NCBI GenBank assembly: GCA_937982565.1
Contig: CALJLN010000039.1
Location: 124,001-188,000 of the forward strand
Source: UBA2421 sp002343075
GTDB taxonomy: Bacteria; Planctomycetota; Phycisphaerae; Tepidisphaerales; Tepidisphaeraceae
Direction: 5' to 3'
DNA length: 64,000 bases
Within the stretch, counting starts at the first letter, position 1, and each line of letters begins with the position of its first letter. The position numbers and the translations under genes are program-made. This document shows positions 53,740-61,873 of this stretch, one piece after another. The notes beneath the pieces were generated by a model. The model did not search any database and was not told the DNA's origin. It worked only from the letters and a program-made list of their open reading frames with translations.

Positions 53740-54507
53740 TCACCATTTCGCGCGATCGCTCCACCGCGCGAGGGTGGGCTGGTCGGTCAGATCAAATTGA
53801 AGCGGCGTGATGGTCACATACCCGTCGCGAAGATAGGCGACGTCTGTCTCCTGGTCGGAAGCGCCGAGGGTAAACACGCTGCTGTTCCAGAAATACTTCT
53901 GCCCGCGCGGACTCACGCGCTCTTCGTATGCATCGACGTACGGCCGCGTGCATTGCCGGCAGAGCTTCATCCCCGCCGGAGGCTGATCGGAACGCAGCGC
54001 GGGCACATTGACACTGGCAACATGCCCCGGTCCAAGGCCCTGTTCGAGAATCGTCTCAATCGCTTCGCGCGCGAGCATCGCGCCGCGATTGAAGTCGGTC
54101 GGAACGTCTCTCTGCATCAGCAATGATGTGGCAACGCTCGGCAGGCCGAGAAAGGCCGCCTCAATGGCAGCGGCCACGGTGCCCGAATAGATGACATTAA
54201 TGCCGACATTGGCCCCGGCATTCAGCCCGCTCACCACCAGATCGGGTGGCCGAGGCATGAGCTTGGAGACCGCGAGCTTCACACAATCGGCTGGTCGACC
54301 GTCTACAGCAATGCCAGTGAACGCACCATCTTGAACCGTCACACGATTTGTCAGCATCGGCGTGGCGATGGTAATCCCGTGGCCGGTTGCGCTTTGAACT
54401 GTTTCCGGCGCGATCACATGCACGTCGCCAAGGCGGGTGAGTTCACGATACATCGCGACAATCCCGGGCGCATGAATGCCGTCGTCGTTGGTCAGCAGAA
54501 TCAACAT
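53740..54507 (-). CDS. surE: 5'/3'-nucleotidase SurE
   Basis: 255 residues from the ATG at 54505-54507; the frame extends upstream but not convincingly. LLTNDDGIHAPGI gives the metal-binding Asp pair, VIAPETVQSATGHGIT and VSGLNAGANVGINVIYSGTVAAA complete the active site. SurE dephosphorylates nucleoside monophosphates and is linked to stationary-phase survival. The start is only 28 bp from the divergent nnrE start, so the two promoters must overlap. Confidence 0.95.
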   Translation of the reverse strand: MLILLTNDDGIHAPGIVAMYRELTRLGDVHVIAPETVQSATGHGITIATPMLTNRVTVQDGAFTGIAVDGRPADCVKLAVSKLMPRPPDLVVSGLNAGANVGINVIYSGTVAAAIEAAFLGLPSVATSLLMQRDVPTDFNRGAMLAREAIETILEQGLGPGHVASVNVPALRSDQPPAGMKLCRQCTRPYVDAYEERVSPRGQKYFWNSSVFTLGASDQETDVAYLRDGYVTITPLQFDLTDQPTLARWSDRAKW

Positions 54508-54535
54508 GATTTGCCGAGTATACTCATCGTAGACC

Positions 54536-55213
54536 ATGATTCGATTGACGCGCGCACAAATTCGTGAGGTGGATCGCCGAGCGATCAACGACTATGGCAT
54601 TCCCGGGATCGTCCTGATGGAGAATGCCGCTCGATCCTGCAGCGAACTCGCAATCAGAATGCTCGCCGATGCGCCAAAGCCTGAAGTTGCCATAATCTGC
54701 GGCGGCGGAAACAACGGTGGCGATGGGCTGGCGATCGCGCGACAGCTTCACATCGCGGGAATCGCCGTGACCATCATCCCCACATGGACCGCAGAACCCA
54801 CCGGCGATGCCGCAATCAACCTTGACATCGTACAAGCAATGAAGCTTCCAATGGTGCACGCGCATGACACTCGGCTCGATCGGTTCGCGCTGATCATCGA
54901 CTGCCTGTTTGGCACGGGGCTGAAGCGTCCCATCGGCGGGGACGAAGCGCTGGTGGTGCAGATGATCAACGCCGCTGCGGTGCCTGTGCTGGCGTGCGAT
55001 CTCCCTTCCGGGCTTGACTGCGACACCGGCGAGCCACTCGGGCAATGGTGCGTGCGCGCGACACAGACGGTCACTTTTGTTGCCGAGAAAACGGGATTCG
55101 CCAACCCGCGGTCAAGAGCTTTCACCGGCCCGGTGGTTGTTGCCGGCATTGGCGCGCCGATGGAGATCGTGCATGCGGTACTGAGCGATTCCGCGGGAGA
55201 ACCGCTATCATAG
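54536..55213 (+). CDS. nnrE: NAD(P)H-hydrate epimerase (YjeF N-terminal domain)
   Basis: 225 residues. GIPGIVLMENAARSC, ICGGGNNGGDGLAIARQL, IIDCLFGTGLKRPIGG and DLPSGLDCDTGE are the epimerase signatures, including the substrate- and potassium-binding Asn and Asp. It repairs R-NAD(P)HX. The dehydratase (NnrD) domain usually fused behind it is absent. Head of a plus-strand run with pdxJ, 5 bp later. Confidence 0.92.
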   Translation: MIRLTRAQIREVDRRAINDYGIPGIVLMENAARSCSELAIRMLADAPKPEVAIICGGGNNGGDGLAIARQLHIAGIAVTIIPTWTAEPTGDAAINLDIVQAMKLPMVHAHDTRLDRFALIIDCLFGTGLKRPIGGDEALVVQMINAAAVPVLACDLPSGLDCDTGEPLGQWCVRATQTVTFVAEKTGFANPRSRAFTGPVVVAGIGAPMEIVHAVLSDSAGEPLS

Positions 55214-55218
55214 CTCAC

Positions 55219-55959
55219 ATGGCATTGCTCTCGGTCAATGTGAACAAGGTGGCCACGCTACGGAACACGCGCGCGCTGGACGTACCTTCGGTGGTTCGGT
55301 GCGCAACAACGTGCCTTGAATCGGGAGCGCGCGGCATCACAATCCATCCACGGCCAGATGAGCGACACATTCGCCCGCGTGACGTAGACGAACTTGCGGC
55401 GCTGCTCCGGCGATATCCGAACGCCGAGTTCAATATCGAAGGCAACCCGTATGATGAGAAATGGATGAATCACATTCGGCGCGTTCGCCCGACACAGTGC
55501 ACGCTCGTTCCCGACGCGCCGGAGCAATCGACCAGCGATCATGGCTGGCCTCTGGCCGAGCACGCCGACCGGCTCCGCCCGCTCATCGCCGAGATGAACG
55601 CGCTCGGCTGCCGGGTGAGCCTGTTCATGGACCACGACTCAGCCGACTGGCCCACGGCCCGCGCGATCGGTGCGGCGCGCGTTGAGCTTTACACCGAGCC
55701 TTATGCCCGGCATTTCGCAGCGGGCGACCTTGACTTCGTATCACATTTCGCCGTCGCCGCCAGACGCGCCGCCGACGCCGGGTTGAAGGTGAATGCGGGG
55801 CACGATCTCAGCCTTGAGAATCTGCCCCACTTTATTGAACATGTGCGACCGGTTGCAGAGGTCTCGATCGGCCACGCACTCATTGCCGACGCGCTCGAAC
55901 TCGGCCTCACCGAAACAGTCCGACGATACATCATTGCAGCTGAAGGTATGACCGAATGA
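55219..55959 (+). CDS. pdxJ: Pyridoxine 5'-phosphate synthase
   Basis: 246 residues from ATG 55219. Builds pyridoxine 5'-phosphate from 1-deoxyxylulose 5-phosphate and 3-amino-1-phosphohydroxyacetone. LSVNVNKVATLRNTR, ITIHPRPDERHIRPRDV (catalytic His), FNIEGNPYDE, TLVPDAPEQSTSDHGWP, GAARVELYTEPYA and VNAGHDLSLENLP are PdxJ signatures. Its TGA overlaps the start of aroDE by 4 bp. Confidence 0.95.
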   Translation: MALLSVNVNKVATLRNTRALDVPSVVRCATTCLESGARGITIHPRPDERHIRPRDVDELAALLRRYPNAEFNIEGNPYDEKWMNHIRRVRPTQCTLVPDAPEQSTSDHGWPLAEHADRLRPLIAEMNALGCRVSLFMDHDSADWPTARAIGAARVELYTEPYARHFAAGDLDFVSHFAVAARRAADAGLKVNAGHDLSLENLPHFIEHVRPVAEVSIGHALIADALELGLTETVRRYIIAAEGMTE

Positions 55960-57512
55960 CGCGGCTTTGCGTATCCATTTATGTCCACGATCTGCCGCAG
56001 GCAAAACGCGACCTCGCCGAGGCGCTGGAAGCCGGCGCCGAGATGATTGAGTTGCGGCTTGACGTCATCACAGATGAACCGCTCGCGCGAGAATTGGTCG
56101 GCCTCTGCCCGGTGCCGTGCATCCTCACCTGCCGCGCTGCCTACGAAGGCGGGGACTGTACATTGGATGATGCGACGCGAATAGGATTCGTAGACCGATT
56201 GTCGGATCGCCCGGGTGATTATGTCGACATCGAGTTGGCCGCAGTAAGGCAGGTCGCCGCGCACGACCCCTCTAAGACCATCGTGAGCGCGCACGACTTC
56301 AAGAGCCGGCCTGATCGGCTCTACAATCTCATGGAAGAGCTAGGCGCGCAGCCCGCCGCCGTCAGCAAGGCGGCGTGGATGGCTCGGAGCATTCGCGATT
56401 GCCAGGAGGCATTTGAGTTAATGCAGGCACGGCAGCGACCGACCATCGCGCAGTGCATGGGCGAGGCCGGCCTGATCAGCCGTATTCTCGCCAAGAAGTT
56501 CGGCGGATTCCTCACGTTCGCAGCGGTTCGCGAAACCGCAACCACCGCGCCGGGGCAACCGACCATCGAACAGCTCAAGTGCGTCTATCGATGGGACTTG
56601 CTCAACACCAGCACCCGCGTGTTCGGTGTGGTCGGGTCGCCCATCGCCCACAGCATGTCGCCGGTCGTTCACAATGCGGCGTTCAGTCATGCAGGGATCG
56701 ATTCGGTATACGTTCCGTTGCTGGTCAACCCCGGTTACGAGTCGTTCAAAGCGTTCATGGCGACCTATGTCATCGGCGACGGCCCTCTTCTTCTTGACGG
56801 GCTTTCTATCACCATTCCGCATAAGGAAAACGCACTCCGGTTTCTGCAAGAGCACGGCGACGGGGTAGACATCGAACCTCTAGCACGCAGCATCGGCGCG
56901 GTAAACACCATCATGGTCGATCGCACCACCGGCAAGCCGCAACTTGCCGGCCGCAACACCGACTACGCCGCCATTGTGGATACGATCACGGGCGCGCTCG
57001 GCCTGGCAACGACCGATCTGGCCGGGAAGCGCGTTGCCGTTATCGGTGCCGGCGGTACCGGACGCACCGCAGTCGCGGCACTGTCGGCGGTCGGCGCGAG
57101 CGTGGTTGTGTTTAACCGAACGCACGATCGCGCTGAGGCTCTGGCCAGTGAGTTTGATAAGACTCCCGGCGCGGTGTTGGCAGCACCACTCGCCCAGCTT
57201 GGGATGCGCGAGTTCGACATATTCGTTCAGACGACGAGCATCGGCATGAGCCCAAACATCGACGAGTCTCCGTTCGATGAGTCGATGCCCGCACTGGGTG
57301 CGCGACATTTGGTCTTCGATACAGTGTACAACCCGCCGATGACAAAGTTGCTTCGTCAAGCCAGTTCCGCCGGCGCAATCACAGCAGGCGGCGTGGAGAT
57401 GTTCATTCGCCAAGCCGCGCACCAGTTTCAACTCTGGACGGGCCGCCCCCCACCGATGGAAGTCATGCGCAATGCGCTGGAGTCAAGACTGAAGCCCCCC
57501 GCCGGGCCGTGA
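55956..57512 (+). CDS. aroDE: Bifunctional 3-dehydroquinate dehydratase/shikimate dehydrogenase
   Basis: 518 residues. Residues 1-210 are a type I dehydroquinase: IELRLDVIT, SAHDFKS (His113) and VSKAAWMA (Lys138, Schiff base). Residues 222-510 are shikimate dehydrogenase: VVGSPIAHSMSPVVHN, SITIPHKENA (Lys290), AVNTI, RNTDYAAI and the Rossmann motif VIGAGGTGRTAV. The fusion carries steps 3 and 4 of the shikimate pathway and resembles the plant and chlamydial arrangement; some planctomycetes share it. The start overlaps pdxJ. Three palindromes follow 20 bp after the stop. Confidence 0.95.
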   Translation: MTRLCVSIYVHDLPQAKRDLAEALEAGAEMIELRLDVITDEPLARELVGLCPVPCILTCRAAYEGGDCTLDDATRIGFVDRLSDRPGDYVDIELAAVRQVAAHDPSKTIVSAHDFKSRPDRLYNLMEELGAQPAAVSKAAWMARSIRDCQEAFELMQARQRPTIAQCMGEAGLISRILAKKFGGFLTFAAVRETATTAPGQPTIEQLKCVYRWDLLNTSTRVFGVVGSPIAHSMSPVVHNAAFSHAGIDSVYVPLLVNPGYESFKAFMATYVIGDGPLLLDGLSITIPHKENALRFLQEHGDGVDIEPLARSIGAVNTIMVDRTTGKPQLAGRNTDYAAIVDTITGALGLATTDLAGKRVAVIGAGGTGRTAVAALSAVGASVVVFNRTHDRAEALASEFDKTPGAVLAAPLAQLGMREFDIFVQTTSIGMSPNIDESPFDESMPALGARHLVFDTVYNPPMTKLLRQASSAGAITAGGVEMFIRQAAHQFQLWTGRPPPMEVMRNALESRLKPPAGP

Positions 57513-57531
57513 AGTTACGGGGCGCGTGCAT

Positions 57532-57547
57532 TGTTCCGTGCGGAACA
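57532..57547. repeat. parS-like palindrome 1
   Basis: TGTTCCGTGCGGAACA, a 16-bp site with 7-bp arms and a TG centre. It shares TGTTnC and GnAACA with the ParB-binding consensus TGTTTCACGTGAAACA. Confidence 0.5.
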
Positions 57548-57597
57548 ACTCGCAGTGGGCAGTCGGCAGAGGGCGGTGCGCAGAGGAGATGGCACAT

Positions 57598-57613
57598 TGT
57601 TCCGCGCGGAACA
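57598..57613. repeat. parS-like palindrome 2
   Basis: TGTTCCGCGCGGAACA, a perfect 16-bp palindrome, 66 bp after the first. Confidence 0.55.
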
Positions 57614-57648
57614 TTCACCCACCGACGGCCCACTGCCCACCGCCGACT

Positions 57649-57676
57649 GCAAATTGTTCCGCGCGGAACAATTTGC
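57649..57676. repeat. parS-like palindrome 3, extended
   Basis: The same TGTTCCGCGCGGAACA (57655-57670) sits inside a perfect 28-bp palindrome and is followed by ATTTTTC. It could also be a terminator of aroDE. Confidence 0.55.
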
Positions 57677-57967
57677 ATTTTTCACCATAACCAACGAATG
57701 GATAAAGACTTACAACCGCGAGCGACCGTGATGCGACCCTAACATAGTGTTAAGAACACGCGTATCACATCTCCCCCACCCCGCCGAGCCCGCCGGGGCT
57801 TACGCGGGGTGTGTCATGGCAACATGCCAAGTCAAGCAGGCCGCACAGTTATCATGATTTAGGCACTCCCACTGTCTTTTGCCGCTATTGTCCGGCTCTG
57901 CTTCGATTGCTCCCCGATCGCAGCTAGCCAAGCGCATGGTCCCTGCGTGAATTTGCGGAAAGAGTGC

Positions 57968-58730
57968 CAATGCGCTGGCAAGTGGATCCACCGCATCGAC
58001 GGTTCGGTGGAGTACAACAATGGTATTGAACGGTGGTGCCTCTGGATGGAAGGGATCACCCCCAGCAAGCTGCGCTCAATGCCCGTAGTGGTTTGACGGG
58101 TCGAGCGTGTCCGTCAAAACAGAGCAGAAAGCACCCGCGAAGCGACCCGCAACCTTGCGAAAACTCCATGGCTTTCCGGTGAGAGCCGGCAACCTGACTC
58201 TCAGTATTTACTGATTTCATCCGTCTCCTCTGAGACACGACCTTACCTCCCTATCGGGTCCATGGGTCCGGAGGTCATCGCTTCAAATCTTGCGCTCTTG
58301 ATCCCCACCGTCACCCGCTACCACTTCGGCATACTCAGCAGCACGATGCACATGGCGTGGGTGCGGCAGGTGTGTGGGCGGCTGGAGTCGCGTTACCGGT
58401 ATTCCAGCAAGCTCGTCTACAACAACTACCCTTGGCCCACCGACGCCACCGACGCGCAGAAGCAGGCCGTCGGGGCCGCGGCGCAGGGGGTGCTCGACGC
58501 CCGGGCGAAGTTTCCGACGCAGACGCTGGCCGACCTGTACGACCCGCTGGCGATGCCGAAGGACCTCCGCGACGCCCACCGTGCGCTCGATCGGGCGGGC
58601 GGTGGACAAGTGTTATCGCCCGGCGGCGTTCGATTCCAACCGTCAGCGAGTCGAGTATCTCTTCGGCCTGTACGAGAAGCTCACGACGCTATTCCCAACG
58701 ACTCCGGCAGGTCGGCGGCGCAATCATTGA
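57968..58730 (+). pseudogene. Decayed MmeI-type DNA methyltransferase/restriction enzyme remnant
   Basis: A single frame from 57968 reads EYNNGIERWCLWMEGI, LRSMP, a TGA stop (58094-58096), then RVERVRQNRAESTREATRNLAKTP, QPDSQYLLISSVSSETRPYLPIG and VIASNLALLIP, YHFGILSSTMHMAWVRQVCGRLESRYRYS, YNNYPWPTD. All are familiar from the C-terminal target-recognition half of MmeI-like (type IIL) enzymes. Near 58592-58600 an extra GGGC shifts the frame, which resumes as VDKCYRPAAFDSNRQRVEYLFGLYEKL and stops at 58730. The N-terminal nuclease and methylase domains are missing. Clearly inactive. Confidence 0.85.
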
Positions 58731-58736
58731 TTGTCG

Positions 58737-58828
58737 CTACCCCCGCGCCGCCGTCGGGATCACCCCGATCGCCTTCGGGTTGGTTGGGCAGTAGTGCTGG
58801 CATTGGCCGCAGCGGCTGCAGCCGAGGG
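58737..58828 (-). pseudogene. Second copy of the ferredoxin gene's 3' end
   Basis: A 92-bp segment matches 59499-59590 at 85 of 92 bases. Read on the minus strand it encodes LGCSRCGQCQHYCPTNPKAIGVIP and ends TAARG-stop, the last 30 codons of a ferredoxin with its cluster cysteines kept. No start or upstream part of the gene is attached. Confidence 0.85.
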
Positions 58829-58879
58829 TTACGGCATGGTGCGGGGATTCCAGCCGGTCGATTGCTCACATATACGACA

Positions 58880-59200
58880 TCACGCTGCGTCGGCGATGAG
58901 CCGGCGCAGCGCAGTCGCGATCACTTGGGAGCGCGTCACATCGCTCTGCGCGGCGAGGGCGTCGGTTTGCCGTAGCAAGCCGCGCTCGATTGAGATGCGA
59001 ACTTTCTCCGCACCCTCGCCAACGGTGGGCCGGCCGGCACGGCGGCGGGCGCGACGGTGCTGGCTTCGCTGGGCCGCAGACAGGGGAACTCCCTTTGTGA
59101 GCGGGCTGAGCTGCTCGCAGTCGTCGTAGATCGCCTTCTTTTGCCGCACGGTAAGGGCGTTAAAACTCGACGCAGTCAGGTGTTTTGATTGCTTTTTCAT
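58880..59200 (-). CDS. Antitoxin-like ribbon-helix-helix protein of a BrnT pair
   Basis: 106 residues from the ATG at 59198-59200. A basic middle (RSQHRRARRRAGRP) is followed by EKVRISIERGLLRQTDALAAQSDVTRSQVIATALRRLI, a ribbon-helix-helix pattern (strand plus two helices). It lies after the BrnT-like gene and overlaps it by 4 bp (ATGA), the usual toxin-first arrangement. The basic N-terminal extension is longer than in typical BrnA. Confidence 0.75.
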   Translation of the reverse strand: MKKQSKHLTASSFNALTVRQKKAIYDDCEQLSPLTKGVPLSAAQRSQHRRARRRAGRPTVGEGAEKVRISIERGLLRQTDALAAQSDVTRSQVIATALRRLIADAA

Positions 59201-59466
59201 TTCAACCTCTTGCGCAAGCGGCGCTTCTCCGAATCCGTCAGCGGGCGAGCATGGATGATGTAAACCGTTCCGTCGTCGTCGAGTAGATAGACGACTTGGA
59301 CGAGGCGATTGCCCCGGGCACGCCCCATCACGCGGAACTTGCCCTCGCCAACGTGTTCCGGATACGGAGTGCGGGCAGCACTGACAACGCGCTGCGATTC
59401 CTCGGCCGACACCCCGTGCCGCGTGGCATGGTCGAGATTCCACGCGTTCCACCGGAACTCGTACAT
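59197..59466 (-). CDS. brnT: BrnT-family toxin
   Basis: 89 residues. YEFRWNAWNLDHATRHGVSAEESQRVV is the BrnT opening (x-F-x-W-x-x-x-K-x-x-x-N-x-x-K/R-H-G-V), then GEGKFRVMGRARGNRLVQVVYLLDDDGTVYIIHARPLTDSEKRRLRKRLK, the RNase-like RelE-fold core ending in the ARxxxxxE motif. BrnT cleaves RNA under stress; its antitoxin follows. The pair sits between two copies of the ferredoxin 3' end. Confidence 0.82.
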   Translation of the reverse strand: MYEFRWNAWNLDHATRHGVSAEESQRVVSAARTPYPEHVGEGKFRVMGRARGNRLVQVVYLLDDDGTVYIIHARPLTDSEKRRLRKRLK

Positions 59467-59498
59467 TAATTAAGTGTACCCTTAATTGGTCGCCCTGT

Positions 59499-60173
59499 CT
59501 ACCCCCGCGCCGCCATCGGGATCACCCCGATCGCCTTCGGGTTGGTCGGGCAGTAGTGCTGGCAGATGCCGCAGCCGATGCAGCCGAGGGGGTTTACTTG
59601 AACCGTCGCGCCGACGATATCGATGGCGGCGGTGCCGAGGGGGCATTTTTCGTAGCAGATTCGGCATTCTTCGTTTTTGCTGCGAATGCACAATTCTTCC
59701 TGCCAGACTGCGGTGCCCATATCGATCTCGAACATGGGAACCGGCCCAAGCGCGCCGCTCGGGCAGGTGTTCATGCACGCCAGCGACTCGCAGACGACAC
59801 ACGGCATGCTGTCGGCGTCGATGTAGGGTGCGCCTGCGCCCTTTGCGGCGGCGGGGTCGATCCTGATTGCATTCGCCGGGCAGGCATCGACGCAGTGACC
59901 GCAGCGGGTGCAGGTGGACTTGAATTCGCCTTCGGGCAGCGCGCCCGGCGGCCGAAGTACGAGGCTGGCGAGCGACATTCGCCGCGCGCCAGAGCTAAAG
60001 GGCCCCGATTGCGGTTTGGCACTCGCGGCGGTCTCCTCGAGCCTGGCGAATGGTTCGAGCGCACGTTGCAGCGGTTCGGTCGCCTTGGTGACGCCGTTGA
60101 GCAGTTCGCGCAAGCCTTCTCTAAAGAAGCCGCGCCGATTGACGGGGCGCGGCCTGGGACCTTCGTCGGGCAT
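59499..60173 (-). CDS. 4Fe-4S ferredoxin-type protein (MauM/NapG-like)
   Basis: 224 residues from the ATG at 60171-60173. CTRCGHCVDACPANAIR, CVVCESLACMNTCPSGAL, CRICYEKCPLG and CIGCGICQHYCPTNPKAIG give four cysteine clusters, the MauM/NapG arrangement used in periplasmic electron transfer to the quinone pool or nitrate reductase. A basic N-terminal part (RPRPVNRRGFFREGLRELL) resembles a twin-arginine leader but lacks a clear second hydrophobic stretch. Its last 92 bases are duplicated at 58737-58828. Confidence 0.88.
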   Translation of the reverse strand: MPDEGPRPRPVNRRGFFREGLRELLNGVTKATEPLQRALEPFARLEETAASAKPQSGPFSSGARRMSLASLVLRPPGALPEGEFKSTCTRCGHCVDACPANAIRIDPAAAKGAGAPYIDADSMPCVVCESLACMNTCPSGALGPVPMFEIDMGTAVWQEELCIRSKNEECRICYEKCPLGTAAIDIVGATVQVNPLGCIGCGICQHYCPTNPKAIGVIPMAARG

Positions 60174-60228
60174 GCCGAGAGAATAGCCGGATTCGGGGTA
60201 AAATGAACCTTTCAACGAAGCACGCGCA

Positions 60229-60909
60229 TCACTTCGCCGGCTGTGTCGTCGCCGAGATGGCGGCGGCGGCTTTCATCGCCTTCTCGATTTTGGGCAGCGC
60301 CTGCTGGACGACATATCCCTGCCGTGGGTTGTTCTTCACAAAATCCTGGTGATATTGCTCCGCGGGGAAAAACTCGGCGAGCGGTTCGAGCGTGGTCACA
60401 ATCGGGCCGGCAAACACACCCGCGGCATTGAGCTGCGCGATGTACTCGGTGGCGATGCGTTTCTGCTCTTCATCGGCGAAAAAAATGGCCGATCGATACT
60501 GCGTGCCAGAGTCGGGGCCTTGACGGTTGAGCGTGGTGGGATCGTGTGCGACGGCAAAGAACACCTTCAGCACTTTGCCCAGCGTGATTCTGGTCGGATC
60601 GTAGGTAACTTCGATGACCTCGGCATGGCGGGTCTGGTTATTGCTCACCTTTTCATAAACGGCCATCTCCCTGGAGTCGCCGGCGTATCCACTCACAACG
60701 TCGACAATTCCGGGAATCTGCTCAAAAACGCCTTCGGTACACCAGAAACACCCCCCAGCGAGCACCACTTTTTTTGGCGCGGCGTCGGCGGCGGGCGCTT
60801 CGTCGGTTGCGGGGTCGGGAAACGTCGCAAAATCAACCGCGGCCCGCGTGCATGAGGCACCGAAAATCGAAGAAATCATGAGAAGCGCTCCGAAAAGAAT
60901 TTGTCGCAT
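60229..60909 (-). CDS. msrA: Exported peptide-methionine (S)-S-oxide reductase MsrA
   Basis: 226 residues. A signal peptide with a possible lipobox (IFGASC, Cys20) exports it, so repair is extracytoplasmic. The catalytic GGCFWCTEG contains Cys54 and Cys57, with TGYAGG-like SGYAGDSREM, HAEVIEVTYDP, DPTTLNRQGPDSGTQYRS and EYHQDF-like EQYHQDFVKNNP. A linker Ala/Thr-rich precedes the domain. No MsrB is adjacent. Confidence 0.92.
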   Translation of the reverse strand: MRQILFGALLMISSIFGASCTRAAVDFATFPDPATDEAPAADAAPKKVVLAGGCFWCTEGVFEQIPGIVDVVSGYAGDSREMAVYEKVSNNQTRHAEVIEVTYDPTRITLGKVLKVFFAVAHDPTTLNRQGPDSGTQYRSAIFFADEEQKRIATEYIAQLNAAGVFAGPIVTTLEPLAEFFPAEQYHQDFVKNNPRQGYVVQQALPKIEKAMKAAAAISATTQPAK

Positions 60910-60993
60910 AGTTGAGTATAGGATGCTCGCCCGAGTAAATCGTTACAAGTCCTCGGCATCGCTACACTATCATCCGGAGAGCATGAAACAGAT

Positions 60994-61797
60994 ATGACGC
61001 AGCGGAATCAATACGTTCACGGATACGATCAGCGGGAGCAAGATCGCCTTATCTCGCAGGCCGACCACTGGCGCGCGATGATCGTGCAACACACGCCCCT
61101 GCACGCGGGGGAGCGTTTGCTAGAGGTTGGCTGCGGAGCGGGGGCTGTGCTGGGGGTCCTCGGCAAGGCCTATCCAGAGGCAGCGTTGCATGGCATTGAC
61201 ATCGAGCCGGCGCAGATCGCAGCCGCGGAGGCGCATCTGGCTGCCATCGGTGTGAAGGCAGAGGTGAAAGTCGCCGCCGCGGGTCAGTTGCCGTGGGCAG
61301 ATGGGTCGTTTGATCATGTTTTCTTCATGTGGATGCTGGAACACCTGACCGAACACGATTCGGTGCTGCGCGAGGCAAGAAGGGTCCTCAAGCCCGGCGG
61401 GACCGTACACATCACCGAGACTGACTACAATTTTGTCACTCACCCGCCGAGCGCCGATTTCGCCTTTCTCATGGAGGCCTGGCGCAAACACTTCACAGGC
61501 CGAGGCGACGCACTTTTAGCGCGAAAACTCGGGCCGCTGCTGCTGCGGGCCGGCTTTGCAAATGTGAAGATCGGCTTTTCCGGTTTCCACAACTATGCCG
61601 GCGAGGCCAACGAAGCATTGTTCGGCATGGCCAACTATCATGCCGACTATGTCGAGCCGGAAATTGAGGCAATCGCCGCCGAGCAGTTGGTCAATGTGCA
61701 GAAGCTGCGCCGCGGGGTTGAGTGGTTGAGGGCGCTGGCCGATCAGCCGGATGCGTCGATAAGCGGCACTGTCTACCGCGCCACCGCGACCGCGTGA
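60994..61797 (+). CDS. SAM-dependent methyltransferase (UbiE/MT11-like)
   Basis: 267 residues. LLEVGCGAGAVLGVLGKAYP is motif I, LHGIDIEPAQIAAAEAHL motif II, and FDHVFFMWMLEHL with RRVLKPGGTVHITETDYNF the later motifs. A C-terminal helical part (YHADYVEPEIEAIAAEQL) is specific to a poorly studied group. Acceptor unknown; it ends 77 bp before the antiporter gene. Confidence 0.82.
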   Translation: MTQRNQYVHGYDQREQDRLISQADHWRAMIVQHTPLHAGERLLEVGCGAGAVLGVLGKAYPEAALHGIDIEPAQIAAAEAHLAAIGVKAEVKVAAAGQLPWADGSFDHVFFMWMLEHLTEHDSVLREARRVLKPGGTVHITETDYNFVTHPPSADFAFLMEAWRKHFTGRGDALLARKLGPLLLRAGFANVKIGFSGFHNYAGEANEALFGMANYHADYVEPEIEAIAAEQLVNVQKLRRGVEWLRALADQPDASISGTVYRATATA

Positions 61798-61873
61798 GGG
61801 ACCGCGTGAGGCGGGCAGTTGTCATCTCGCCCCCGATTTCTGCCAAGCGCGTGGTTTGCCTTAAGATCGAGCC

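Noticed and set aside
57509..57742. Short frames reading IVPRGT or MFRAEQ over the palindromes
   Set aside because: These peptides are just translations of the repeated 16-bp palindrome.
58262..58975. A complete 237-residue gene after the parS-like sites
   Set aside because: Only its first part fits the MmeI family; after the 4-bp insertion the frame runs into unrelated sequence, so it is part of the pseudogene.
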